From contig JALWYQ010000001.1 in the NCBI GenBank assembly GCA_027078365.1, forward strand, positions 124,001-188,000: a stretch of 64,000 nt of DNA. The letters run 5' to 3'. Below are positions 56,284-64,000 of this stretch, piece by piece. Made by a program: the position numbers and the translations under genes. Position 1 is the first letter of the stretch, and every line of letters begins with the position of its first letter. Origin of the DNA: Phycisphaerae bacterium. Its GTDB lineage: Bacteria > Planctomycetota > Phycisphaerae > Sedimentisphaerales > Sedimentisphaeraceae. Below the pieces are notes generated by a model. The model saw nothing but the letters and a program-made list of their open reading frames with translations, was not told the DNA's origin and made no database searches.

Positions 56284-56695
56284 CAGTAATTAATTCTCTC
56301 TAAATACAAAATGTTCTACTTCTGGCTCTGGTCGAGATAAGACTCTCGCCCAGAGCCACTTCCTTATGTAGATTGTCTATTTTAAAAGGGCTCTGCGCAA
56401 TTGGCGCAGAGCCCTTTTTTGTCTAGATAAGGTCCGATTTTCTTTGTTGTTATAAAAAAAATTCTAGGCTATTCCCTACGAGTAGCTCAAAAGAGACGTC
56501 TAATTTGATTTCTGTATCATGAATTAGAGTAGTTGCCACCGATTAAATAGTTATTTTTTCTTGGCAACGTATTTGATCATAAGAAACCGCCAAACATCAA
56601 ATAAGTATTGTTGAGATATCACCGAGGAGTCAGTTGGTGGCAATTACTAAATAGAGCCTTTAGCTTAAAACTTTTCTAGGGGGGATGGGAGTGTT
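56284..56695 (+). other. 412-base gap with two-hairpin element and conserved flank (copy 1)
   Basis: Contains the paired hairpins at 56323-56420 and then about 120 bases (to near 56545) nearly identical to the gap after MCP 2. From about 56545 the two gaps diverge. No coding sequence is seen. GGGGGGATGGGAG at about 56681-56693 provides the ribosome-binding site of MCP 2. Confidence 0.6.
56323..56420 (+). terminator. Tandem hairpins with shared arm sequence: terminator, possibly attenuator (copy 1)
   Basis: Hairpin 1: TGGCTCTGG (56323-56331) pairs with CCAGAGCCA (56350-56358), extended by CGAGA/TCTCG. Hairpin 2: GGGCTCTGCGC (56388-56398) pairs with GCGCAGAGCCC (56404-56414), followed by T6, a strong intrinsic terminator. 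The 3' arm of hairpin 1 (CAGAGCC) can also pair with the 5' arm of hairpin 2 (GGCTCTG), so the two structures could be mutually exclusive. Confidence 0.75.
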
Positions 56696-58723
56696 ATGAG
56701 GATTAGTACAAAATTCATATTACCAACGATATGTGTTGTTACATTATCTCTATTGATTATTGCGATTTTCACTGGAACGGTGGTGAAGAGGCTCCTCACA
56801 CTAGAAACCGACTGGGCTTACAATAGGGCATTTAAAGTTGCTGACAACTCTGCGAAGGATACTTGTTCGCTTATTAAAAGAAATATTGGTATCATTTCCT
56901 CTAAAGCATTAGATGATGCGACTATTTTCTCTGCTCAGCCAGAAGTGGTTAGTGCTTATAAATTAGCAAATAGCGGAGTTATTGATGATGAAGTGGATCC
57001 TACGGTACAAAAAGCACGCGAGCGATTACGTGAATATATGAAATCAATAAATAATAAACACGTGTCGTATTCTGGCGAGTCACAACTAAAGATACACTTT
57101 CATCTCTCGAATAGTAGAAGCTTCTTGCGTAGCTGGCGCAATCGTCAAGCTAAGAGAAATGGGGAATGGATTGACGTCTCAGATGATTTAACTTCATTTA
57201 GACACTCAGTTGTTAATGCGAATAAACTTTCTAAGAGTATAAAAGGTATTGAAGTTGGCCGCGGAGGTTTTGCTATTAGAGGCATCGTTCCTGTAATAGA
57301 TGAGTCTGGTAATCAATTAGGAACTTGTGAATCTCTTGAGTCATTTAATCGTGTTGTTAAGCAAAGTCAGATACGAAAAGAAGATTTATTTGCAACGTAT
57401 ATGAATGCAGATCTATTACCGATAGCAACCAAATTGCAGGATACTGATAGATATCCAATCATCTCTAATAGATATGTTAAGACAGCATCAACTGCGAGTG
57501 ATATTGTTGATAAACTAGTTACTACATCAGTATTAGAGAGTGGAGCCAAGGGGTTCTCTCTAGTGAAACAAGGCAACTATAGCATTGCATCTTTTCCGAT
57601 TTTTGACTATTCAAAAAGACAAATAGGTGTGATGGTTTATATACAAGATCTGACAGAGACAATTGCAGGTATAGGAAATATAAAACAGCAGGCTGCTTCA
57701 AATATAAGCTCATTATTTGTTAAGATTGCAATATCTGGAGTTATACTGATATCTGTAATAATCGGTAGCATTCTAATAATTCTCAGAAAGACTATCACGA
57801 AACCTATCAGTCAAATTATTCAAAGCTTGCAAGAGGGTTCTGAGCAGGTCGCTAGTGCTGCTTCTCAAGTTTCATCTACCGCTCAAACCTTAGCTGAAGG
57901 AGCAAGTGAACAGGCGGCAAACATGGAAGAGACTTCATCATCACTAGAGGAAATTTCTTCTATGATTAAACAAAACTCAGATAACGCTCAACAGGCAAAC
58001 GCTCTAGCTTCAGATGCAAAGAGAGCTTCAGATGAAGGTAGTAGTTCTATGGCTCGTATGGAGGAGGCGATTGTAAATATTCAGAAATCTTCAGATAAAA
58101 CTGCAAAGATTATCAAGGTGATTGATGAGATTGCCTTCCAGACAAATCTACTTGCACTAAACGCTGCCGTTGAAGCGGCAAGGGCAGGTGAAGCTGGTAA
58201 AGGTTTTGCGGTTGTAGCAGAAGAAGTTCGTAACCTTGCGATGCGCAGTGCCGAAGCGGCGAAGGATACCTCTGTCATGATTGAAGAATCAGTTAAGAAT
58301 TCTAGAGGTGGAGTTGAAATCGCTAAGGAAGTATCTAAGAGTCTCAAAGAGATAACAGAAAAGAGTGCTCAGGTTAATAATCTTATCAGCAAGATTGCCG
58401 CGGCTTCTGAAGAACAAACCCAAGGTGTTGTCCAGATTAACTCTGCAATCACTCAGGTTGATAAGGTTACTCAAGCGACTGCTTCAAATTCTCAAGAGAG
58501 TGCAGCTGCGGCAGAAGAGCTTTCTTCTCAAGCAGATCAGATGAAAGAGATTGTACGGTCTCTAAGTGAACTTGTTGGCGGCAATAGTGTTAGCGCAGTT
58601 CAAAGTCATAGCGACTCCTCTAGCACTAGACTAGATTGTAGCGATATGAGCTTCCATCAGATTGTTGATGGTGCTAGTAATTCAGATGTGTCCTTTGAGA
58701 ATAGTATAGATGCTTTTAATTAG
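56696..58723 (+). CDS. Methyl-accepting chemotaxis protein with large Cache-like sensor
   Basis: A 675-residue receptor. Membrane helices lie at about 8-30 and 340-365. The sensor of about 300 residues contains [40 protein letters not shown] and [20 protein letters not shown], a pattern I associate with dCache-type sensors. The cytoplasmic half is almost identical to that of MCP 3 ([36 protein letters not shown]). It ends [20 protein letters not shown] then AFN. No full HAMP domain is apparent. Confidence 0.92.
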   Translation: MRISTKFILPTICVVTLSLLIIAIFTGTVVKRLLTLETDWAYNRAFKVADNSAKDTCSLIKRNIGIISSKALDDATIFSAQPEVVSAYKLANSGVIDDEVDPTVQKARERLREYMKSINNKHVSYSGESQLKIHFHLSNSRSFLRSWRNRQAKRNGEWIDVSDDLTSFRHSVVNANKLSKSIKGIEVGRGGFAIRGIVPVIDESGNQLGTCESLESFNRVVKQSQIRKEDLFATYMNADLLPIATKLQDTDRYPIISNRYVKTASTASDIVDKLVTTSVLESGAKGFSLVKQGNYSIASFPIFDYSKRQIGVMVYIQDLTETIAGIGNIKQQAASNISSLFVKIAISGVILISVIIGSILIILRKTITKPISQIIQSLQEGSEQVASAASQVSSTAQTLAEGASEQAANMEETSSSLEEISSMIKQNSDNAQQANALASDAKRASDEGSSSMARMEEAIVNIQKSSDKTAKIIKVIDEIAFQTNLLALNAAVEAARAGEAGKGFAVVAEEVRNLAMRSAEAAKDTSVMIEESVKNSRGGVEIAKEVSKSLKEITEKSAQVNNLISKIAAASEEQTQGVVQINSAITQVDKVTQATASNSQESAAAAEELSSQADQMKEIVRSLSELVGGNSVSAVQSHSDSSSTRLDCSDMSFHQIVDGASNSDVSFENSIDAFN

Positions 58724-59143
58724 CAGTAATTAATTCTCTCTAAATACAAAATGTTCTACTTCTGGCTCTGGTCGAGATAAGACTCTCGCCCAGAGCCACT
58801 TCCTTATATAGATTGTCTATTTTAAAGGGCCCTGCGCAATTGGCGCAGAGCCCTTTTTTGTCTAGATAAGGTCCGATTATATTTGTTGAAATAAAAAAAT
58901 TTCTAGACTATTCCCTACACGTAGCTCAAAAGGGACGTCTAATTTGATTTCTGTATCATGAATTAGAGTAGTTACCACTAATCAGGACAAACTTTGTTCT
59001 GATAGACATGTTTCTTGCTAAAAATAGCCAATTGCTAAAAAAGTAGTGCTAAAGTTTTTCCGAGATTCTAATTAGTAGCAGTTACTAAATAAAGCGGTTT
59101 AGTTTGTGCTCTTAATTATGAAACTTGCTTATGGAGGATTAGT
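58724..59143 (+). other. 420-base gap with two-hairpin element and conserved flank (copy 2)
   Basis: The first 250 bases repeat the gap after MCP 1 with few changes, indicating duplication of the MCP 3' end plus its downstream region. The remainder is unrelated and AT-rich, and contains GGAGG ahead of CheW 2. No gene is seen. Confidence 0.6.
58763..58858 (+). terminator. Tandem hairpins (copy 2), with one mismatch in the terminator stem
   Basis: Hairpin 1 (58763-58798) is identical to copy 1. Hairpin 2 (GGGCCCTGCGC with GCGCAGAGCCC, 58827-58853) carries one T-to-C change that makes a C-A mismatch in the stem, and it also weakens the alternative pairing. T6 follows. Confidence 0.75.
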
Positions 59144-59626
59144 ATGGCTATGGTAGAACAAAAGCAAGAATCTTTGTCTGGCAAGTATCTTTCGTTCTTT
59201 CTAGATGAAGAGGAATATGGCATTGAGATCCTCAAGGTTCGTGAGATCTTTGCCTACACATCAATCACCCAGATACCACGCACCCCAGCCTATGTGTTGG
59301 GCATTATCAATCTGCGTGGTAGTGTTATTCCAGTTGTTGATTTACGCATCAAGTTTGGGATGGCAAGTAGCGAAATAACAGATTCTTCCTGTATCATTGT
59401 TGTTGAGATAAACAATGGCTCAAGCGTTGTTCCAACAGGAGTCTTGGTTGATAGGGTCTCTGAAGTTATGGAGGTCACGCAAGAGCAAATTCAAGAATCA
59501 CCAGAGTTTGGCTCTAGTATCAATACCGATTTTATTTTTGGAATGGCAAAGATAGATAGTTCAGTCAAGATTCTACTGGATATCGATAGAATATTTGTTG
59601 GTTCTAATCTAGATTCATTAATCTAA
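59144..59626 (+). CDS. cheW: Chemotaxis coupling protein CheW (copy 2)
   Basis: A 160-residue near-duplicate of the CheW at 52606-53088, including the ribosome-binding region GGAGGATTA. Differences are conservative (K9E, V/I changes, and FIFGMAKIDSS for FILGMAKVGSS). Two nearly identical CheWs in one cluster could serve different receptor subsets or reflect a recent duplication. It is followed 18 bases later by MCP 3. Confidence 0.95.
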   Translation: MAMVEQKQESLSGKYLSFFLDEEEYGIEILKVREIFAYTSITQIPRTPAYVLGIINLRGSVIPVVDLRIKFGMASSEITDSSCIIVVEINNGSSVVPTGVLVDRVSEVMEVTQEQIQESPEFGSSINTDFIFGMAKIDSSVKILLDIDRIFVGSNLDSLI

Positions 59627-59644
59627 TTTCTGAGGAGAGGTTTT

Positions 59645-61642
59645 ATGTTTAAGAGAATGAAATTGTCAACAAAGTTAATTGTATCGTTTTTACTCGTTGG
59701 AATATTGCCTGCTTGTATTATTGGTATATTGGCTATTAATAGGGCTAGCAATGCATTAGAACGAGAGAGTTTGTCTAAACTTATAGCAATTCGTGATGCT
59801 AAGAAGGTTGAGGTCCAAGATTATTACAATGAAGCAATAGTTGGAATGGAAACGTTTGCGAGAAGCAAAGATGCCAAGGAATTATATGCCAAACTGATTG
59901 AGTATCATGAGAAGATGCACACCAAACCGGACGGTGATTATAATGTAGATACTCCGGAGTATAAAGCAATCTGGGATGAGTATGGCAAGAACTTAGAGGA
60001 GTATAGAGAGGATACTGGATTTTATGATATCTTTATGATTTGCGCAAAGCATGGTCATATTATGTACACGGCTGCGAGAGAATCCGATCTTGGTAAAAAT
60101 CTGCGTCATGGAAGCCTTAGGGGCTCTGGGCTTGCAAAGGTGTTTGAGAAAATTGTTTCACGCAATAGTGCGGCAGTTGCAGATTTTCAACCGTATGCGC
60201 CGAGCAACAACGAACCAGCTTCATTCGCTGGTTGCCCTATCCATGACGATGATGGTAATATTATTGGTGCTATGATTGTTCAGCTTTCGATAGATAGGAT
60301 TAACCATATTATGCAGCAACGGGCTGGTATGGGCAAGACCGGCGAGACCTATCTAGTCGGTAGTGACAAGCTAATGAGAAGCGATTTATTCTTAGACAAA
60401 ACTAACCACTCTATTAAGGCTTCTTTTGCTGGAAATGTAGCAAACAATGGTGTTGATACGGTGGCATCAAATGAGGCTTTATCTGGAAAAACAGATGCGA
60501 AGATTATAACAAACTATAACGGCCATAAAGTTCTCAGCGCATACACTCCAATTAAGATTGGCGATGTAACTTGGGCGCTTATTGCCGAACTCGATGAAGA
60601 TGAGGCATTAGCTGCTGTGCATTTATTCAAACGAATAATGGTAATCTTGCTAATCATATCAGTGTGTATTACTGTGTTTGTTGGATTCTCTATATCTATT
60701 GGCATAGCAAAACCTATCAGTCAAATTATACAAGGCTTGCAAGAAGGTTCTGAGCAGGTCGCTAGTGCTGCTTCTCAAGTTTCATCTACCGCTCAAACCT
60801 TAGCAGAAGGAGCAAGTGAACAGGCGGCAAACATGGAAGAGACTTCATCATCACTAGAGGAAATTTCTTCTATGATTAAGCAAAACTCAGATAACGCTCA
60901 ACAGGCAAATGCTCTAGCTTCAGATGCAAAGAGGGCTTCAGATGAAGGTAGTAGTTCTATGGCTCGTATGGAGGAGGCGATTGTAAATATTCAAAAATCT
61001 TCAGATGAAACTGCAAAGATTATCAAGGTGATTGATGAGATTGCCTTCCAAACAAACCTACTTGCACTAAATGCTGCTGTTGAAGCAGCAAGGGCAGGTG
61101 AAGCTGGTAAAGGTTTTGCGGTGGTAGCAGAAGAAGTACGCAACCTTGCGATGCGCAGTGCCGAAGCGGCTAAGGATACCTCTAGTATGATTGAAGAATC
61201 AGTTAAAAATTCTAGAGGTGGTGTTGAAATAGCTAAGGAAGTATCTAAGAGTCTCAAAGAGATAACAGAAAAGAGTGCTCAGGTTAACAATCTTATCAGT
61301 GAGATTGCTGCTGCTTCTGAAGAACAAACCCAAGGTGTTGTCCAGATTAACTCTGCAATCACTCAGGTTGATAAGGTTACTCAAGCGACTGCTTCAAATT
61401 CTGAAGAGAGTGCAGCTGCGGCAGAAGAGCTTTCTTCTCAAGCAGATCAGATGAAAGAGATTGTACGGTCTCTAAGTGAACTTGTTGGCGGCAATAGTGT
61501 TAGCGCAGCTCAAAGTAATGTTGGTTCTTCCCATACCAACCTTACCCAGAGTGATAGAGCTTTTCATCAGGTAGTAGATTCTAGCGAACTCTCAGAATCG
61601 AGTATCCCTTTTAATGATAATGTAGATGCTTTCAATATATAG
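59645..61642 (+). CDS. Methyl-accepting chemotaxis protein with dCache_1-type sensor
   Basis: A 665-residue receptor. Membrane helices lie at about 12-32 and 335-358. The sensor begins [20 protein letters not shown] and contains [40 protein letters not shown] and [20 protein letters not shown], typical of double-Cache domains that bind amino acids or other small molecules. The signalling domain is almost identical to that of MCP 2. The tail [20 protein letters not shown] then VDAFNI is a diverged form of the shared C-terminal motif. Confidence 0.93.
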   Translation: MFKRMKLSTKLIVSFLLVGILPACIIGILAINRASNALERESLSKLIAIRDAKKVEVQDYYNEAIVGMETFARSKDAKELYAKLIEYHEKMHTKPDGDYNVDTPEYKAIWDEYGKNLEEYREDTGFYDIFMICAKHGHIMYTAARESDLGKNLRHGSLRGSGLAKVFEKIVSRNSAAVADFQPYAPSNNEPASFAGCPIHDDDGNIIGAMIVQLSIDRINHIMQQRAGMGKTGETYLVGSDKLMRSDLFLDKTNHSIKASFAGNVANNGVDTVASNEALSGKTDAKIITNYNGHKVLSAYTPIKIGDVTWALIAELDEDEALAAVHLFKRIMVILLIISVCITVFVGFSISIGIAKPISQIIQGLQEGSEQVASAASQVSSTAQTLAEGASEQAANMEETSSSLEEISSMIKQNSDNAQQANALASDAKRASDEGSSSMARMEEAIVNIQKSSDETAKIIKVIDEIAFQTNLLALNAAVEAARAGEAGKGFAVVAEEVRNLAMRSAEAAKDTSSMIEESVKNSRGGVEIAKEVSKSLKEITEKSAQVNNLISEIAAASEEQTQGVVQINSAITQVDKVTQATASNSEESAAAAEELSSQADQMKEIVRSLSELVGGNSVSAAQSNVGSSHTNLTQSDRAFHQVVDSSELSESSIPFNDNVDAFNI

Positions 61643-61665
61643 CTATTGTCTTTTGAGGAGCTAAA

Positions 61666-62178
61666 ATGATTAATGTGGGCATAAAGAAAAATTGCTTTAG
61701 TGACGGCAACTTACATAAAAGTGCTACATATTTTGCGCCGGCACCTAGAGAGTCGAAGGAAGCTCTTTTAGAGCAAATAGAAAAGATTAAAAAAGCTCCA
61801 TTTATACGTGGCTTAGTTAGCACGGTAACAGATATGGCTGTACTATTAAATGATAAAAGACAAATAATAATGGCCAATGATGTGTTTTGTAAGATGGTTG
61901 GTCTGGATGCTACGACTGTAATTGGCATGCGACCAGGCGAAGCGCTCGATTGCAAGAATGTTAGTCAAGGACCATCTGGTTGTGGAACAAGTCCGTATTG
62001 TGCCTCCTGCGGTGCGGTTTTGGCGATATTAAAGAGCCAGAAGTTTAAATCACAATTTACAGATGAGTGTGTGATATACACTAAGGATGGCAAGCAAATA
62101 AAACTTTACATATCTGCCTCAGAATTCATGGCAGAAGGAGAGAGCTTTACTCTTTTGATTGCAAAGCAGAACAAATAA
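61666..62178 (+). CDS. PAS-domain protein with cysteine cluster
   Basis: A 170-residue soluble protein. A PAS fold is suggested by VTDMAVLLNDKRQIIMANDV, FCKMVGLDATTVIGMRPGEA and IKLYISASEFMAEGESFTLL. In the loop after PGEALDC lies GCGTSPYCASCGAVLAIL, so four cysteines are arranged CX11CX6CX2C. That could bind a metal, an iron-sulfur cluster or heme, or act in redox sensing. No output domain is fused. It directly follows MCP 3, and may signal energy or redox state to the chemotaxis system. Confidence 0.8.
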   Translation: MINVGIKKNCFSDGNLHKSATYFAPAPRESKEALLEQIEKIKKAPFIRGLVSTVTDMAVLLNDKRQIIMANDVFCKMVGLDATTVIGMRPGEALDCKNVSQGPSGCGTSPYCASCGAVLAILKSQKFKSQFTDECVIYTKDGKQIKLYISASEFMAEGESFTLLIAKQNK

Positions 62179-62220
62179 AGTAGATATTCTAAGCTTTAAG
62201 TTGCATTACTCTCACTTTTG

Positions 62221-62252
62221 AGCCCTAGACGTAAAACGCTAGGGCTTTTTTT
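62221..62252 (+). terminator. Terminator of the chemotaxis block
   Basis: AGCCCTAG (62221-62228) and CTAGGGCT (62239-62246) form an eight-pair stem followed by a run of T. Confidence 0.9.
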
Positions 62253-62402
62253 ATGACTATGGTGGCCATTTTTGCTCTTGAGGGGCAAAAACAATGTTTT
62301 CTGCTTGAAAAACAACCACCATTTGCATAGAATCGCCCCTCTTATGACGCCGTAGGTGTGCGCATAGGTTGTTAATAGAAACTCTTTTTTTGGGTATGTA
62401 CA

Positions 62403-63821
62403 TTGTTTGATGCTTTAACGGACAAATTTAGTTCTGTATTTCGCTCGCTTTCTGGGCGTGGTAGAATCACCGAGGCCAATGTCTCTGATGCCATGAATCA
62501 GGTGCGCAAAGCCCTCCTTGAAGCAGACGTTAACTACAGTGTAGTAAAGAAGTTCTGTAAAGATGTCAGGCAAGCAGCCCTCGGTGCTGATGTACTAAAG
62601 AGTTTGAAGCCTGGCGAAGTTATGGTCAAGATTGTCCAAGACAAATTGACCGAGCTAATGGGGCCGGTTGACAGTGAAATATATTATGTCTCGCCGGGGC
62701 CAACGGTAATTTTATTAGCTGGTTTGCAGGGTTGCGGTAAAACAACGACTGCAGCTAAACTGGCTAAATTTATCGCTAAGCAGGGCAAAAAACCTATGCT
62801 AGCGGCCGTTGACCTGCAAAGGCCTGCCGCTATTGAGCAACTCAAGAGCTTGGGTACGCAGATTGATATTCCTGTTTACCATGAAGATAGTAAAGATGCG
62901 GTTAGGGTCGCTAAAAACAGCATTAAAGAGGCGAAAAATCTCGGTTGCAATGTTGTGATTTTGGATACCGCTGGCCGATTGCACATAGACCAAGAGATGA
63001 TGGATGAAGTTGCCGCTGTTTCTAAGGCGACAAATCCACAACAGATATATCTTGTCTGTGATGCTATGATGGGGCAAGATGCGGTAACGTCTGCTAAGGA
63101 ATTCAACGACAGGCTCGAACTTGATGGTGTTATACTTACAAAACTAGACGGTGATGCAAGGGGTGGTGCTGCCCTCAGCGTTAAGGCTGTAACGGGTAAG
63201 CCAATCAAGTTTGTTGGTGTTGGCGAGAAAATCGAAAATCTCGAGCTTTTCCATCCGGACAGAATGGCCTCAAGAATCTTGGGTATGGGTGATGTTGTTA
63301 CCCTAGTTGAGAAGGCTCAAGAGCAGTTTGATGAAGATGAAGCCAAAAAATTGCAGAATAAAATGGCCAAAGGCACGTTTGGACTTGATGATTTTCTCTC
63401 ACAAATGAATAAAGTGAGAAAGATGGGCGGTATGATGAGTATGCTCAAGATGCTGCCCGGTATAGGTTCAAAGCTTGGTGATTTAAATATTGATGATAAA
63501 GAATTTAGCAGATTGGAAGCTATTATACATTCCATGACGCCTGCAGAAAGACGTGATCCAGATATTTTGGATGCTTCGAGGAGAAGGCGTATTTCTGCCG
63601 GTAGTGGCACGTCTGTAAACGAGGTTGCTGGTCTTGTTAAGACGTTTAAACGTAGCAGAGACATGATGAAAATGATTTCTGGTGGCGGTGGAATGAATGC
63701 TATGAGTGCTATGCAAGGTATGATGGGTGGCAATGGCGCGGGTATGTTTGGCGGTGGAATGAAAGTTAAACAGCGCAGCAAACGTAAACGTCAGCCAAGA
63801 AAGAAGAGATCGCGGCGGTAA
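62403..63821 (+). CDS. ffh: Signal recognition particle protein Ffh
   Basis: A 472-residue GTPase. The N domain starts MFDALTDKFSSVFRSLSGRG. The G domain has LLAGLQGCGKTTTAAKLAKF near residue 103, DLQRPAAIEQL, VVILDTAGRLHIDQEM and TKLDGDARGGAALS. The methionine-rich M domain (MMSMLKMLPGIGSKLGD; SMTPAERRDPDILDASRRRR) ends in a Gly/Met-rich and basic tail. With 4.5S RNA it delivers ribosomes to FtsY. The TTG start at 62403 is chosen because it gives the standard MFD N-terminus. Confidence 0.95.
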   Translation: MFDALTDKFSSVFRSLSGRGRITEANVSDAMNQVRKALLEADVNYSVVKKFCKDVRQAALGADVLKSLKPGEVMVKIVQDKLTELMGPVDSEIYYVSPGPTVILLAGLQGCGKTTTAAKLAKFIAKQGKKPMLAAVDLQRPAAIEQLKSLGTQIDIPVYHEDSKDAVRVAKNSIKEAKNLGCNVVILDTAGRLHIDQEMMDEVAAVSKATNPQQIYLVCDAMMGQDAVTSAKEFNDRLELDGVILTKLDGDARGGAALSVKAVTGKPIKFVGVGEKIENLELFHPDRMASRILGMGDVVTLVEKAQEQFDEDEAKKLQNKMAKGTFGLDDFLSQMNKVRKMGGMMSMLKMLPGIGSKLGDLNIDDKEFSRLEAIIHSMTPAERRDPDILDASRRRRISAGSGTSVNEVAGLVKTFKRSRDMMKMISGGGGMNAMSAMQGMMGGNGAGMFGGGMKVKQRSKRKRQPRKKRSRR

Positions 63822-63822
63822 T

Positions 63823-64000
63823 ATGGAAAAGCCAACTCTGGAAGAATATCTAGAAAGGCTTGCCTTGATGGTGGATGACGATTTTGGGCAGATGCTCAGG
63901 CGTCAGTTTAAGGATATCTCAGGCTCTAGTGAGCTTGCGATGTTAGCTTCACCAAGTAGCTTGGAATTAGAGCAGCTTACAAGGGCGGTTGCTATTATGA
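63823..64000 (+). CDS. Unknown protein, N-terminal part (runs off the window)
   Basis: An ATG one base after the ffh stop opens a frame that runs to the window end: EKPTLEEYLERLALMVDDDF, GQMLRRQFKDISGSSELAML, then SPSSLELEQLTRAVAIM. No family is recognised. It is not RpsP or TrmD, which often follow ffh. The close spacing indicates co-transcription with ffh. Confidence 0.55.
   Translation, partial: MEKPTLEEYLERLALMVDDDFGQMLRRQFKDISGSSELAMLASPSSLELEQLTRAVAIM

Noticed and set aside
59050-59075. TAAAGTTT as a sigma28 (FliA) flagellar/chemotaxis promoter ahead of CheW 2
   Set aside because: No GCCGATAA-like -10 lies at the required spacing.

Overview
The window is a bacterial chromosome segment, AT-rich by eye. 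It carries housekeeping genes (fmt 3' end, rsmB, dnaA, pssA, radC, ssrA/tmRNA, bioD, recG, trkH/trkA, rluD-type, ffh) interleaved with signalling and transport genes. Gene content points to a Gram-negative envelope: an OprB-like porin ending in Phe, a lipobox hydrolase, RND and LolA-like genes. A TPR protein starting MDSEHRHELK, an excisionase-HTH/receiver fusion and an HDOD/histidine-kinase fusion suggest the PVC superphylum, perhaps a Phycisphaerae-like planctomycete. That assignment is inferred from memory of protein families and is tentative.

Layout. 1-3646: fmt, rsmB and dnaA, with four DnaA-box-like sites upstream of dnaA. 3647-13717: mostly core genes, including pssA, a response regulator/histidine kinase pair, a murein-peptide-amidase-like lipoprotein, radC, a DUF486 protein, and an ArsR-FmdE-TauE/SafE cluster. 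13718-28455: a defence island on the minus strand, lying against the 3' end of the tmRNA gene. 28456-44501: tmRNA, bioD, recG, potassium uptake, a pseudouridine synthase, an S55 peptidase with a beta-propeller partner, a lone fumarase alpha subunit, GH130, NUDIX, thioesterase and PilZ. 44744-49791: an ArsR-DUF302-RND-LolA-like operon. 49922-62178: a NarL-type two-component pair, then a partly duplicated chemotaxis block (CheW, porin, MCP, MCP, CheW, MCP, PAS protein). 62403-64000: ffh and the start of an unknown gene.

The defence island is the most unusual part. In transcription order (high to low coordinate) it reads half-length hsdS, GxxExxY gene, hsdM, KilA-N gene, DUF1016 remnant, truncated DinD-like gene, full hsdS, SIR2-like gene, HerA-like ATPase, AlbA_2/HTH gene, hsdR, YgjP-like metallopeptidase. 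hsdS, sir2, herA and the AlbA_2 gene touch or overlap by 1-4 bases, so a SIR2-HerA type module appears nested inside a type I restriction operon.

A family of short repeats runs through the island. The core is three direct 10-bp units of the form CAC(T/G)AATNNN. Copies lie at the 3' ends of most small genes, where they supply the stop codon or even the next start codon. Further copies lie in frame inside HsdR, HsdM and the YgjP-like gene, and upstream of hsdM the repeat is amplified as a 46-bp tandem. Together with decayed genes and a shared 5' block before two genes, this looks like an array of exchangeable cassettes bounded by iteron-like repeats. No integrase or transposase is visible.
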